DNA of 64,000 nt from Leifsonia shinshuensis (GCF_031456835.1 NZ_JAVDVK010000001.1:3286001-3350000), one strand, 5' to 3'. Numbered from the stretch's first letter, positions 1 through 9,022 are shown. Made by a program: numbers and translations. The notes: generated by a model not told the origin, from the letters alone.

Positions 1-1
1 T

Positions 2-829
2 CTCGCCCTGGTGGGCGAGTCGGGCAGCGGCAAGACCCTGACAGCCCTCGCTATCGCCGGACTGCTCGCTGACAATCTGACACCATCCGGTTCCGCGCGA
101 TTCCGGGGGGAGCAGCTGATCGGGATGCCACCGGCACGCCGCCGCGCCCTCGCCGGCTCCTCGATCGGATTCATCTTCCAGGAACCGATGTCCGCGCTGC
201 ACCCTGTCCTCCCGATCGGGGTTCAGCTGACCGAGGGACTGCGCGCCCACACCGACCTCTCCCGCGTCCAGCGCCGGGAACGGGCTCGCGAACTCCTCGA
301 GCTGGTCGGGCTCACCCAGTCGCGCGACATCCTGGGGAACCGGATCGGCCAGCTCTCCGGCGGGATGCGGCAGCGGGTGATGATCGCGATGGCCATCTCC
401 TGCGAGCCCGAACTGCTGATCGCCGATGAGCCCACCACGGCGCTCGACGTGACCCTGCAGAAGCAGGTCCTGGACCTGCTCCGCGGCCTGCAGCAGCGGC
501 TGGGCCTGAGCCTGATGATGATCACCCACGACCTCGGAGTGGTCGCCGAGACCTGCGAGAGCCTCGCCGTCATGTACGCGGGAGAGATCGTCGAGAGCGG
601 ACGGACCGCCGAGGTGATGGCAGATCCCGCACATCCATACACCACGGCACTGCTCGAAGCGTCGCCGCGACTCGGCGACACCCGCCGTCGGCTCCCGTCG
701 ATCACCAGCACTGCGCCGTGGCTGCGCGACCTGCGCGAGGTCGACCCTGGGAAGTGGCCACGGACCACGATGCGGCAGATCGGCCCCGACCGGTGGATCC
801 GTGAGACCGTCGAGGAGGTGGCCGCGTGA
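2..829 (+). CDS. Dipeptide/oligopeptide ABC transporter ATP-binding protein, DppD-like (5' end outside window)
   Basis: ATPase subunit of a peptide/nickel-type (Dpp/Opp) importer. The reading frame is open at the left edge, so the start lies outside. Visible are Walker A (GESGSGKT, beginning a few residues in), the Q-loop ([12 protein letters not shown]), the ABC signature (LSGGMRQRV), Walker B ([12 protein letters not shown]) and the switch histidine (MMITHDLG). The C-terminal part has the HPYT motif typical of the oligopeptide-binding C-terminal region of this family. The stop overlaps the start of the next ATPase by 4 bp (GTGA), indicating translational coupling. Permeases and binding protein are presumably upstream, outside the window. 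The substrate cannot be deduced. Confidence 0.93.
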   Translation, partial: LALVGESGSGKTLTALAIAGLLADNLTPSGSARFRGEQLIGMPPARRRALAGSSIGFIFQEPMSALHPVLPIGVQLTEGLRAHTDLSRVQRRERARELLELVGLTQSRDILGNRIGQLSGGMRQRVMIAMAISCEPELLIADEPTTALDVTLQKQVLDLLRGLQQRLGLSLMMITHDLGVVAETCESLAVMYAGEIVESGRTAEVMADPAHPYTTALLEASPRLGDTRRRLPSITSTAPWLRDLREVDPGKWPRTTMRQIGPDRWIRETVEEVAA

Positions 830-1650
830 GCGCACTGCTCGAGATCGATCAGGTCACGAAGGATTTCGTGGTCGGACCACCCTTCCGCCGGCAGACCTTC
901 CAGGCCGTCAAGGGCGTTTCGCTCTCGATTGAAGCGGGGGCCTCCTACGGTCTCGTGGGCGAGTCCGGGTCGGGCAAGACCACCGTCGCGCGCATGGTCG
1001 CTCATCTCACCACGCCCACCAGCGGGACCATCCGTTTCGACGGCCGTGACACGACAGGACTCCGCGGCCGAGAGCTTCTGGCGTTCCGGCGCGACGTCCA
1101 GATGATCTTCCAGGACCCGTACGGTGCCCTCAACCCGCGGATGAGCGTCCTTCAACTCATCTCCGAACCGTGGGCGGTGCACCGGCTCCACACGGTCGCC
1201 GACCGGCGACGACGCGCTGCCGCTCTGCTCGACCGCGTGGGACTGCCGTCATCTGCGCTCGAGCGCAAGCCGGTCGAGTTCTCCGGAGGACAGCGGCAGC
1301 GCATCATGATAGCCCGTGCGCTGGCCCTCGAGCCGCGCCTCATCGTGGCCGACGAGCCCGTCTCGGCTCTCGACGTCTCCGTGCAGGCACAGGTGCTCAA
1401 CCTGCTCAAGGACCTCCAGGACGAGCTCGGACTCACATACCTCTTCATCTCGCACAACCTCTCGGTCGTCGAATTCATCAGCGACCACATCGGTGTGATG
1501 CTTCTCGGCGACCTCGTCGAGGAGGGCGACCGGGACGCTATCTATCGTTCCCCGCGGACGGAGTACACGCGTCGGCTGCTGGACGCCATCCCGAGTCTTC
1601 CCGACGTGCGGGAGCGGCAAGCGGAAGGGAGTCTTGCCCGTGAGCGCTGA
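826..1650 (+). CDS. Dipeptide/oligopeptide ABC transporter ATP-binding protein, DppF-like
   Basis: Second ATPase of the peptide-type importer, 274 aa, paired with the preceding one as in Dpp/Opp systems. Walker A is GESGSGKT (about residue 46), Q-loop [13 protein letters not shown], signature FSGGQRQRI, Walker [13 protein letters not shown], and switch His in FISHNLSVV. The start is a GTG overlapping the upstream stop. The downstream esterase starts inside or at its 3' end, so importer and esterase are probably one transcript. The esterase/AtuA genes suggest that the imported compound is an ester or branched hydrophobic acid rather than a peptide; this is inference. Confidence 0.93.
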   Translation: MSALLEIDQVTKDFVVGPPFRRQTFQAVKGVSLSIEAGASYGLVGESGSGKTTVARMVAHLTTPTSGTIRFDGRDTTGLRGRELLAFRRDVQMIFQDPYGALNPRMSVLQLISEPWAVHRLHTVADRRRRAAALLDRVGLPSSALERKPVEFSGGQRQRIMIARALALEPRLIVADEPVSALDVSVQAQVLNLLKDLQDELGLTYLFISHNLSVVEFISDHIGVMLLGDLVEEGDRDAIYRSPRTEYTRRLLDAIPSLPDVRERQAEGSLARER

Positions 1651-3073
1651 GAGTCTCGTCGATTCCTCCGCCGGGAAGATCATCGGCGTCGACGCCGGTC
1701 GCGGTGTGACCGCGTTCCTCGGCGTACCCTTCGCCCGGCCGCCGGTCGGGCATCTCCGATTCCGTGCCCCGCAGCCGCATTCCGGCTGGGACCGGCCTCT
1801 TCTCGCCGATCGGTTCGGCGATTCTCCGATGCAGGAGCGCTCTCCGTACACGCAGGGACTGCCGCTCTCCGAGGACTGCCTGACGCTCAACGTCTGGACA
1901 CCCGAGGGGGCGAGCGAACGGCCCGTTCTGTTCTGGATCTACGGAGGCGGCTTCGCCGGCGGTTCCTCGGCAGTGCCCACCTTCGACGGCGCCCGACTTG
2001 CCGCGGAAGAGGGACTCGTCGTCGTTTCGGCGAATCACCGCACAGGGGCGCTGGGGTTCGCGTCACTCACACACCGGGGCCTGCCTGAGGCGTCGAACCT
2101 CGGACTCCGGGACGTCGTGGCCGCGCTCGCCTGGGTACAGGAGAACATCGCCGCGTTCGGCGGCAACGCCGCGCAACTCACTGTGGCCGGCCAAAGCTCC
2201 GGCGCCTTCCTCGCCGCTGCGCTGCTGGCGGTACCGGAGGCGCGGCGATCGTTCGCGCGGCTGGTGCTGATCTCCGGCGGCGCCTCCCGAATCGTCCCCC
2301 GGCGCCGGGCGGAGCAGCTCGGCGATCAGCTGCTGCGCGCAGCCGGAGCCGGCTCGGGAACCGACCTGCTCGCGCTCAGTGCGCAGGACATCATCGCTGC
2401 GCAGCGTTCCGTCGGATCCAACGAAATCGGCGCGCGGAACGCCCCCGTCCCCGATGCGCTCGGTGTCGTACTGGACATCGGAGCGCCCGAGCCTGTGCTC
2501 TCCGCACATCCCCAAGACATCATCGCTCGCGGAGAGGCCGTCGATATCCCGCTGCTCCTCATCGTCGCCGGTGCCGAGGTGGCGAGCCTACGTGGACCGG
2601 ACCCTGAGTTCGTTCCCGCGGACGAAGGCGCCATCGTCCGCGAGATCGCCGGTTGGCATGCGCCGGACCCGGCTTCCATCGTGGACGGCTATGACGGCGA
2701 CCCCGGCGAGAAACGTGAGAGTATCCTCACCGACTTCATCTACCGGCTCCCGGCAGCCCGCACGGCGCTCGCTCAGAACGCGGCAGGGGGACGCGCCTGG
2801 CTCGCGCAGATCGACGGGCCCGACGGCTCGAACGCGTCACACGACATCCCGCCGCGTGTGTTCTTCGGCAACCTGTCCGACGATGATCCGCTCACGCCGG
2901 GGAGCGCTGTGGTGCGTGGCACCGCGGGCCGTTTCACTCGTGGGGAGGAGCCCGACTGGGCGCCGTTCCGTTCGCCGGAGGGCGAGATCATGCGCCTCAG
3001 CGCGACGCGACACGCGGCGAAAGGCGAGTTCGCGTCGATGCTGCAGCGCTGGGAAGGGGTCGATCGACCGTGA
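1640..3073 (+). CDS. Type-B carboxylesterase (alpha/beta hydrolase)
   Basis: Carboxylesterase of the COesterase/para-nitrobenzyl esterase family, about 477 aa, close to usual length. Family landmarks: N-terminal FLGVPFARPPVG, EDCLTLNVWTP, oxyanion-hole stretch IYGGGFAGGSS, and nucleophile elbow GQSSG (family usual is GESAG). It lacks a signal peptide and is probably cytoplasmic. GTG at 1640 overlaps the upstream ATPase stop; a TTG at 1634 is the alternative. The 3' end overlaps the AtuA gene by 4 bp. Position downstream of an importer suggests it hydrolyses the imported ester before the AtuA proteins act. Confidence 0.9.
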   Translation: MSAESLVDSSAGKIIGVDAGRGVTAFLGVPFARPPVGHLRFRAPQPHSGWDRPLLADRFGDSPMQERSPYTQGLPLSEDCLTLNVWTPEGASERPVLFWIYGGGFAGGSSAVPTFDGARLAAEEGLVVVSANHRTGALGFASLTHRGLPEASNLGLRDVVAALAWVQENIAAFGGNAAQLTVAGQSSGAFLAAALLAVPEARRSFARLVLISGGASRIVPRRRAEQLGDQLLRAAGAGSGTDLLALSAQDIIAAQRSVGSNEIGARNAPVPDALGVVLDIGAPEPVLSAHPQDIIARGEAVDIPLLLIVAGAEVASLRGPDPEFVPADEGAIVREIAGWHAPDPASIVDGYDGDPGEKRESILTDFIYRLPAARTALAQNAAGGRAWLAQIDGPDGSNASHDIPPRVFFGNLSDDDPLTPGSAVVRGTAGRFTRGEEPDWAPFRSPEGEIMRLSATRHAAKGEFASMLQRWEGVDRP

Positions 3074-4416
3074 TCGAGAAAAGCACGAGCACCTTCCGGA
3101 TGGGGGTTGGAGCCGGGTTCGCGGGCGACCGCCTGCAGCCGGCCGAGGAACTTGCGCGCGATGGCGCACTGGACGCGATGGCGTTCGAGTGCCTCGCGGA
3201 GCGCACCATCGGGGTCGCCCAACAGGCGCGCCGTGAGGGCACGGGAACAGGGTTCGACTCGCGCATCCTCCGACGTCTGGCCGGGACTCTGCCCTTCCTG
3301 CTACCGTCGCGTGCTGTCGTGACGACGAACGCCGGCGCTGCGGACCCAGTCGCCGCAGCTGCCGCGACGCGAGACCTGCTCGACGAACTCGGGCTAGATG
3401 GCGTCGTCGCGGCGGTGGTCGGCGACGACGTGCTCGACACCCTCGATCTGAAGTCGGCACGCATCCTTGGTACAGACGACACTCTGTGGGACATCCGCGA
3501 TCGCGTCATCTCCGCCAACGCATACATCGGCGCCGAGCCGCTGATGAGTGCACTCGCTCATGGCGCCGACGTCGTCGTTGCAGGCCGCTGCTCGGATGCT
3601 GCGCTCTTCGTCGCTCCGATCGCCCACCACTTCGGGTGGTCGCTAGACGATCTCGATGCTGTCGCGAACGCGAGCCTCGTCGGCCATCTACTCGAGTGCG
3701 CCGGCCAGCTCACCGGCGGCTATTTCTCCGATACGCGTCGGAAGCAAGTGATGGACGCGTGGAACATCGGGTTCCCGGTCGCGGAGGTGTCCTCCGACGG
3801 CTCAGCTGTGTACTCCAAGCTCCCGGGCACCGGGGGGATGATCGACCGACGGACAGTGCTGGAGCAGCTCTTCTACGAGATTGACGAGCCCTCCGCCTAC
3901 AAGACCCCGGATGTGACGATGGACTTCAGTGCCGTAACCATCGACGAGCTGGCTGACGACCTCGTCCACGTGGCCGGCGTCCGCCCGGCGGGACGCCCGG
4001 AGACCCTCAAAGTCAGCGTGGGCGTCCGGGACGGCTTCCTCGCCGTAGCGGAGATCGCCTACTCCGGAGCCGACTGCGTCGAGCGCGGAGAATTAGCTGC
4101 GTCCATTGTGTGCGAGCGGTGGGAGCGTGTGTACGGTCTGGACCCCGTCGATCTCAGCGTCAGCTTCGTCGGTCTCGACGCGACCCGCCCCTGGTGGACG
4201 GGTGCCAGAGCTCATCCGTCGGAAGTGCGCCTCCGGATGTCGGTCCGAACTTTCGATCGCGTCCGGGCCGTCCTCCTGTGCGACGAAGTCGAGTCCCTCT
4301 ATACCAACGGGCCGTTCGGAGGCGGTGGCGTGACCACGTCCATCAAGGAGACCATCGGGATCGTATCCACCCTCATCGATCGCCAAGCCGTCGCCACCAG
4401 GGTGTTGCTCTCGTGA
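3070..4416 (+). CDS. AtuA-family (acyclic terpene utilisation, DUF1446) protein, large part
   Basis: 448-aa protein of the AtuA/DUF1446 family, named for acyclic terpene (citronellol/geraniol) utilisation in pseudomonads; its biochemical reaction is not established. Recognisable stretches: GVGAGFAGDRLQPAEELA at the N terminus, DVVVAGRCSDAALFVAP, HLLECAGQLTGGYFSD and the C-terminal GPFGGGGVTTS. In many AtuA proteins a roughly 110-residue ferredoxin-fold domain is fused at the C terminus; here that domain is the next gene. GTG start overlaps the esterase stop (GTGA). Confidence 0.85.
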   Translation: MIEKSTSTFRMGVGAGFAGDRLQPAEELARDGALDAMAFECLAERTIGVAQQARREGTGTGFDSRILRRLAGTLPFLLPSRAVVTTNAGAADPVAAAAATRDLLDELGLDGVVAAVVGDDVLDTLDLKSARILGTDDTLWDIRDRVISANAYIGAEPLMSALAHGADVVVAGRCSDAALFVAPIAHHFGWSLDDLDAVANASLVGHLLECAGQLTGGYFSDTRRKQVMDAWNIGFPVAEVSSDGSAVYSKLPGTGGMIDRRTVLEQLFYEIDEPSAYKTPDVTMDFSAVTIDELADDLVHVAGVRPAGRPETLKVSVGVRDGFLAVAEIAYSGADCVERGELAASIVCERWERVYGLDPVDLSVSFVGLDATRPWWTGARAHPSEVRLRMSVRTFDRVRAVLLCDEVESLYTNGPFGGGGVTTSIKETIGIVSTLIDRQAVATRVLLS

Positions 4417-4787
4417 CGGCGATCCACCGCCTGGGCGATATCGCTCATGCCCGTGCAGGCGACAAGGGCGACTCGTCGATCATCGTTCTCGCGCCCTATG
4501 ACCCTGCCGACTACGACGCCGTCAACGCGGCCGTGTCACCGGATCGCCTGGCCGAACACTTCCACGTCGACGCCTCGACCATCCTGGTGCGGTCAGTACC
4601 GGCGCTCTCCGCGTTCTCGCTCGTGATTCCGCACCGGCTCGACGGGGGAGTTACCCGCTCGGCTTCGGCTGACCCGCACGGTAAGACCCTCTCCGCGCAT
4701 CTGCTCGAGCTGCCATTGGCTCGACTGGATCAGCCCTGCTCGAAACCGCCCTTCGCCCCCGAGTCAGAAAGGAGCCAGCTCCGGTAG
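4413..4787 (+). CDS. AtuA-like ferredoxin-fold domain protein (small partner)
   Basis: 124-aa protein matching the small C-terminal domain found in AtuA-family proteins. The signature HARAGDKGDSS lies near the N terminus, followed by YDAVNAAVSPDRLAEHF. GTG at 4413 overlaps the AtuA stop (GTGA), so the two are translated together and probably form a complex replacing the fused form. It is the last gene of the operon; a pseudogene follows. Function is inferred only from the neighbour. Confidence 0.8.
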   Translation: MTAIHRLGDIAHARAGDKGDSSIIVLAPYDPADYDAVNAAVSPDRLAEHFHVDASTILVRSVPALSAFSLVIPHRLDGGVTRSASADPHGKTLSAHLLELPLARLDQPCSKPPFAPESERSQLR

Positions 4788-4827
4788 GGGTTCCCGGATC
4801 GCCGAATGGATCTGACTGTCTGTAAAC

Positions 4828-5146
4828 GTGGCGGCTCGACCGCCGAGGGCCCTTTCCTGCCGCTCGCCGGTCGGCGGCATCGTCAGCGGCAGCCCTACCT
4901 TGCTCGCCACCAGTGGCGGCATTTACCTGTTCGTCCGAGCCAGCGACTACACGCTGTGGCAAACCACATGGCACACCTCCAGCTCCAGCTCCAGCTCCAG
5001 CTCCAGCTGGGGAGGGATGGACGAAGCGAACCGAGTTCGGAAGCGATAACTTGGCCGGTGCTGTCGGCGCAACGAACGGAAGTTCCGGCACCGCATGGAT
5101 TGTCGTCAAGGGGAGAGACGCGCACGTTCATCAACTCGTGCTATAG
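4828..5146 (+). pseudogene. Remnant of a lectin-like/beta-propeller repeat protein with a serine-repeat tract
   Basis: Two frames together give a coherent protein end. Frame 1 reads GGIVSGSPTLLATSGG, IYLFVRASDYTLWQTTW, then about ten serines. Near 5011-5018 one base must be dropped to continue in the frame reading WTKRTEFGSDNLAG and AWIVVKGRDAHVHQLVL before a stop at 5144. The spacing of FVRASDYTLW resembles propeller/lectin repeats (FVRGxDxALW type). The serine run is encoded by five CTCCAG hexamers (4977-5006). There is no convincing start or signal peptide. I read it as the frameshifted 3' end of a lost gene. The rest, to 5280, shows nothing recognisable. Confidence 0.5.
4977..5006. repeat. 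Hexanucleotide tandem repeat (CTCCAG)5
   Basis: Five perfect copies of CTCCAG encode alternating Ser codons in the remnant frame. A six-base unit preserves frame whatever its copy number, so it is not a phase-variation switch by itself. The frame break lies just 3' of it. Confidence 0.9.
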
Positions 5147-5280
5147 GCTGCCCGCGCGGATGTGTTGGCCAGGTCACTATAGGTCAACACAGCAGGAGGA
5201 GAGCGACCCCCTGCATCCGCGCGAATGCGCCAGCCTTACTTGCAGGTTGGCTCGACGCCGGATTTGCGCGACTTGCGCGC

Positions 5281-6243
5281 TCAGCGTGAAGGGCCAGCTG
5301 TCGTTCCTCGGACGATAAGTTGCGAGCCGAGCGTTGTGGCTTCCGCGTGCGTGGCACCGGCCAAGACCTGAAGCAGGAGCTCGACGGCAAGCGCGCCACA
5401 TCGCTCGATCGGCATCTTGACCGTGCTCAGCCCAGGCTTCACGGCGCTCGCCATGTCGATGTCGTCGATTCCTATGATGCTGATGTCGGCCGGGCAGGAC
5501 TTGCCCATGTCCGACATGCCGGCTTCGAGGCCGAGCGCGACGAGGTCGTTGTAGGCGATGACGGCGGTCGCCCCGCTTGCGATCACGGGCGCGGCTGCGG
5601 CCCGCCCGCCTTCGATCGACGCAGCCTGGTGGCTCAGGTGCGTGAGGCGGATGCCGAACCGCTCGCAGGCCTTCGTGATCGTCGCGGCGCGCTGGCCGTC
5701 GGCCCAGGATCCTGTCGGTCCGGCCGCGTAGGCGATGTGCGTGTGGCCGAGTGCGGCGAGGTGCTCGACCGCCTGCTGCGGCCCGTTCTCCATGTCCATG
5801 AGCACGCAGGGGGCGCCCTCGATGAGGCGGTTGACGATGACGAAGGGGGTGTCTCCGGCGAGCGTAAGCACCTCGTCGTCCGGCAGCCGGGGTGAGCACA
5901 GCAGCATGCCGTCGAGCTTGCGCGCCTGTTCGATCTGCTCGCGCTCCCGCCAACGATCCTCGTCGGTGTCGAAAAGCACGGTGCGGTGACGGCCGTGCCA
6001 CGCCTGGGAGTGGATGGCTTTGAGGAGCGTCGCATAGACGGGGTTGGCGACGTCCGGCACGACGACGCCGAACGAGCGGGTGGCGGTCGCCACCTGCGGG
6101 CTGTCGTAACCGAGGTCGTTGGCGGCCTGGAGCACCCGGTCTCGCGTCGCGGTCGCGAGGCGATCGGGTTCTCCGAAAGCGCGGGATGCCGTGGCGATCG
6201 AGACGCCCGCGCGTCGCGCCACGTCAGTCAGCGTCGCACCCAT
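5281..6243 (-). CDS. LacI-family transcriptional regulator of the hexonate/hexuronate operon
   Basis: 320-aa LacI/GalR repressor. The N-terminal helix-turn-helix and hinge helix are clear (TLTDVARRAGVSIATASRAF, then RVLQAANDLGY). The periplasmic-binding-protein-like effector domain starts at FGVVVPDVANPVYATLLKAI and ends with the dimerisation region (LSTVKMPIERCGALAVELLL). It is transcribed divergently from the fructuronate reductase operon, the usual arrangement for a local repressor. A 14-bp palindrome (6265-6278) lies 22 bp upstream of its start and could be its operator. The effector is probably a sugar acid of the pathway or KDG (inference). Confidence 0.93.
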   Translation of the reverse strand: MGATLTDVARRAGVSIATASRAFGEPDRLATATRDRVLQAANDLGYDSPQVATATRSFGVVVPDVANPVYATLLKAIHSQAWHGRHRTVLFDTDEDRWREREQIEQARKLDGMLLCSPRLPDDEVLTLAGDTPFVIVNRLIEGAPCVLMDMENGPQQAVEHLAALGHTHIAYAAGPTGSWADGQRAATITKACERFGIRLTHLSHQAASIEGGRAAAAPVIASGATAVIAYNDLVALGLEAGMSDMGKSCPADISIIGIDDIDMASAVKPGLSTVKMPIERCGALAVELLLQVLAGATHAEATTLGSQLIVRGTTAGPSR

Positions 6244-6264
6244 TGCCGCCTCTCCGGTGTCGCG

Positions 6265-6278
6265 GGAACAGTTGTTCC
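6265..6278. promoter_or_regulatory. Candidate LacI-family operator
   Basis: GGAACA-GT-TGTTCC: perfect 6+6 bp arms around a central GT. It lies in the divergent region between the LacI gene and the sugar-acid operon, inside the probable LacI leader, so it would allow autoregulation. Size and symmetry fit LacI/GalR operators, though these often have a central CG. Confidence 0.5.
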
Positions 6279-6310
6279 ATCATGGCTCATCCTGCAACAT
6301 GGAATGCGTC

Positions 6311-6316
6311 TTGACA
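6311..6316 (+). promoter_or_regulatory. Candidate -35 element (TTGACA) for the sugar-acid operon
   Basis: A consensus TTGACA sits about 95 bp upstream of the first operon gene and 33 bp from the candidate operator. No strong -10 hexamer follows at 16-18 bp (the region reads CACACT), so the promoter may be weak or activator-dependent. A TTGTACAA palindrome immediately follows. Confidence 0.35.
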
Positions 6317-6405
6317 ATTTTGTACAAGTCATTCACACTCTTTTCCATGCCGATCATCGAAGATCCCAGGACCCGCCGACGGGCACCTCGAACCGGGGTG
6401 CACTC

Positions 6406-7932
6406 GTGAGCGGCACTCCGCAGCGCCTGTCGCGGTCGCACCACGGCGCTGTCCATGTCCCCAGGACCCCCGCCCGTGCGGGGATCCTCCACCTGGGCCT
6501 CGGCAGTTTCCACCGCGCGCACCAGGCGGTCTACACGGCCGCGGCCGTCGCGGCCGACGGCGGTGACTGGGGCATCGTGGGCGTCGCCTCGCGATCGCGG
6601 ACCGTCGTCGATGCGATGCGCGCACAGGATCTCCTCTCCTCGGTCGCGACGATCTCGCCCGAGGGAATGTCGCTGAGCATCCCGGGCGTGCATACCGACG
6701 CCTTCGTCGCGGCGGATGAGCCCCAGCGCGTCGTCGAGAGCATCGCCGACCCCGGTATCCGCATTGTCACGCTCACGGTCACCGAGAACGGCTACAGCTC
6801 CTCGCCCGCGACGGGTCACCTCGACACTGCCGACCCGACCATCGTCTCCGACCTGCGCGGGGGCCAATCTCGTTCGACCATCGGACAGCTCGCGCGCGGC
6901 ATCCAGCGGCGGGCCGCGGCATCCGGAGCGCCTCTGACGGTGCTCAGCTGCGACAACCTCGCGGCCAACGGCGCCCGCACGAAGGCTCTCGTCCGCGAGT
7001 TCCTGGAGGCGCTGCCCGCCACCGAGGCCGCCGAAGCACTCGCCTTCCTCGAGTCCTCGGTCTCGTTCCCCTCGAGCATGGTCGACCGCATCGTCCCCTC
7101 CACGACGCCTGCCCTCCGCAGCGAGGTGTCGTCGCTCCTCGGTGTGTGGGATGAGATCCCCGTCCCCGCCGAACCCTTCACGATGTGGGCGATCGAGGAC
7201 GACTTCGCCGCAGGACGGCCCGCGTGGGAAGCCGGGGGAGCGGTCTTCAGCACGGAGGTCGGCCGCTACGAGGACATGAAGGTGCGGCTCCTCAACGGAA
7301 CGCACTCGCTGATCGCCTACCTGGGTGCGCTGCAGAACGCCGAGACGATTCCGGACGCCGTCGGCCGGCCGGCGACCGAGCGTGCAGCGCGCGCGGTGCT
7401 CGCCCACGAGTACACGCCGTCGATCCAGGTCCCGTCGGGTGTCGACATCGCGGAGTACGAGCGCCAGCTGTTCCTCCGATGGGGCAACACCGCACTCGGG
7501 CACAAGACGAGCCAGGTCGGCACGGACGGCTCCGTCAAACTGCGTCAGCGCATCCCCGAGCCGGCGCTCCGGCTGCTCGACCGCGGCGAGATGCCGCACA
7601 TGATCGCCCTCACCGTGGCCGCCTACCTCTCCTGCATCGCGCCCCGGCCCGGATTCGATCCCGGTCCCTTCGCGGCCGCGATGAAGGATGCCGCCCGCGA
7701 GCGGCTGATCCCGCTCGCCAGGGCGGCACGCACCGGGGCCGACCTGGCCGAGGCCTCGATCACGGACCTCCGGCTCTTCGGTGCCGACCTCGCGAACCGC
7801 CCGGCGTTCATCGAGCGCGTCGGCGAGCTTGTCGACACGATCGGCCGTGACGGCGTCTCGGCGGCGATTACCGAGAGCGTCACGGCGGCGGAGACCGACA
7901 TGCGGTCACGAGCATCGGAGGTCCCGGCATGA
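6406..7932 (+). CDS. uxuB: Fructuronate reductase / mannitol dehydrogenase family (D-mannonate oxidoreductase)
   Basis: 508-aa member of the polyol-specific long-chain dehydrogenase family (mannitol dehydrogenase, UxuB, UxaB). N-terminal nucleotide-binding motif ILHLGLGSFHRAHQAVY; the catalytic K-x4-N-x3-H signature is in MKVRLLNGTHSLIAYLG. In this setting it most likely interconverts D-fructuronate and D-mannonate with NAD(H). GTG at 6406 begins homology; the frame stays open upstream but without family similarity. The stop overlaps the next gene (ATGA). Mannonate dehydratase downstream supports UxuB over mannitol dehydrogenase. Confidence 0.85.
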   Translation: MSGTPQRLSRSHHGAVHVPRTPARAGILHLGLGSFHRAHQAVYTAAAVAADGGDWGIVGVASRSRTVVDAMRAQDLLSSVATISPEGMSLSIPGVHTDAFVAADEPQRVVESIADPGIRIVTLTVTENGYSSSPATGHLDTADPTIVSDLRGGQSRSTIGQLARGIQRRAAASGAPLTVLSCDNLAANGARTKALVREFLEALPATEAAEALAFLESSVSFPSSMVDRIVPSTTPALRSEVSSLLGVWDEIPVPAEPFTMWAIEDDFAAGRPAWEAGGAVFSTEVGRYEDMKVRLLNGTHSLIAYLGALQNAETIPDAVGRPATERAARAVLAHEYTPSIQVPSGVDIAEYERQLFLRWGNTALGHKTSQVGTDGSVKLRQRIPEPALRLLDRGEMPHMIALTVAAYLSCIAPRPGFDPGPFAAAMKDAARERLIPLARAARTGADLAEASITDLRLFGADLANRPAFIERVGELVDTIGRDGVSAAITESVTAAETDMRSRASEVPA

Positions 7933-8978
7933 GCACGGTGAACCCGACCCACGATCACGAGGAAGGCGCGACGATGAAGGCGCTCGCCATCCACGGCAGG
8001 GAAGACATCCGCTGGGAGGACCGCGAGGTGCCTCAGCCCGCGTCCGGCGAGGTGCGACTCCGCGTCCGGTACGTCGGCATCTGCGGTTCCGATCTGCACT
8101 ACTACTTCCACGGCGCGAACGGCGAGTACACCATCCGGGAGCCGCTGACCCCCGGCCATGAGTTCTCGGCCGTCGTCGACCTCGACCCGTCGGGGCGCCT
8201 CGCCGCCGGGACACCCGTGACGGTTCACCCGGCCCGCTACGGCGCCGACGTGCCCGGTCTCGAGGACAGGCCGCACCTGCGGCCCGGTGGCGACTACTTC
8301 GGCAGCGCCGCCACCATGCCGCATCGCCAGGGCGGCGCCGCGGAGTACCTCATCGTCGAAGAGCACATGATCCGAGTTCTCCCCGAGGGCCTTCCGCTAG
8401 AGCGCGCGGCGCTCGCAGAGCCGCTCGCCGTCGCCCTGCACGCCGTGAACCTGGCGGGCGACGTCAGCGGCAAGCGCGTGCTCGTCATCGGCGCCGGCCC
8501 CATCGGGCTGCTCGTCGTCTCGGCGGCCGTGCACGCGGGCGCTGCCACCGTCGGCGCGAGCGACGTGCGCACCGAGCCCCTCGATCGCGCCACGGCGCTG
8601 GGCGCGAGCGAGCTCGTGCTCGTCGGCCGCGACTCCATCGCGGACGAGTCGTACGACGTCGTCTTCGAGTGCTCCGGCGTCCCCGTGTCGGTCACCCAGG
8701 CCGTCCGCGCGGCCCGCAGGGCCGGAACCGTCGTGCAGGTCGGGATGCTCGCCGACGCCGAGATCGGCGTCAACCTCGCGCCGATGCTCGCCAAGGAGCT
8801 GACGCTCCGCGGCGCATTCCGCTTCTCGACCGAGATCGACGACGCCGTCGCGATGCTCGCCGAGTCGGACACCCTCGATTCCGTCATCTCTCACACCATC
8901 GACGCCGCTGACGCCGTCGACGCCTTCCGAGTCGCGCGCGATTCGTCCGCGTCGGCCAAGGTCCTCCTGCGTCTCTGA
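7929..8978 (+). CDS. Zinc-dependent medium-chain dehydrogenase, L-idonate/L-gulonate 5-dehydrogenase type
   Basis: Medium-chain alcohol dehydrogenase with catalytic zinc ligands in GICGSDLHYY and PGHEF and a Rossmann motif VLVIGAGPIGLLVV. The stretch VTVHPARYGADVPGLEDRPH and SAATMPHRQGGAAEYL is characteristic of the IdnD-like L-idonate 5-dehydrogenases, which lack the four-cysteine structural zinc loop, as here. RspB/GulD-type relatives oxidise L-gulonate to D-fructuronate, which would feed UxuB next door. ATG at 7929 overlaps the previous stop and has GGAGG upstream. ATG at 7974, with GAGGAAGG upstream, gives the family-typical N terminus MKALAIHG and may be the true start. Confidence 0.85.
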   Translation: MSTVNPTHDHEEGATMKALAIHGREDIRWEDREVPQPASGEVRLRVRYVGICGSDLHYYFHGANGEYTIREPLTPGHEFSAVVDLDPSGRLAAGTPVTVHPARYGADVPGLEDRPHLRPGGDYFGSAATMPHRQGGAAEYLIVEEHMIRVLPEGLPLERAALAEPLAVALHAVNLAGDVSGKRVLVIGAGPIGLLVVSAAVHAGAATVGASDVRTEPLDRATALGASELVLVGRDSIADESYDVVFECSGVPVSVTQAVRAARRAGTVVQVGMLADAEIGVNLAPMLAKELTLRGAFRFSTEIDDAVAMLAESDTLDSVISHTIDAADAVDAFRVARDSSASAKVLLRL

Positions 8979-9022
8979 CCCTCCACCTCCACCTCCCCCC
9001 ACTCATTTACGAAGGAGTAACG

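Noticed and set aside
223..1191. Minus-strand open frame of 322 codons
   Set aside because: Antisense to the two ABC ATPases, which have complete motifs; the translation is Arg/Ser-rich and low in hydrophobic residues, as usual for antisense frames in high-GC DNA.
4977..5006. Hexamer repeat as a phase-variation switch
   Set aside because: A six-base unit cannot change frame by gain or loss of copies, and the surrounding frame is already broken.
6280..7599. Minus-strand open frame of 439 codons
   Set aside because: Antisense shadow of the fructuronate reductase gene; no motifs.
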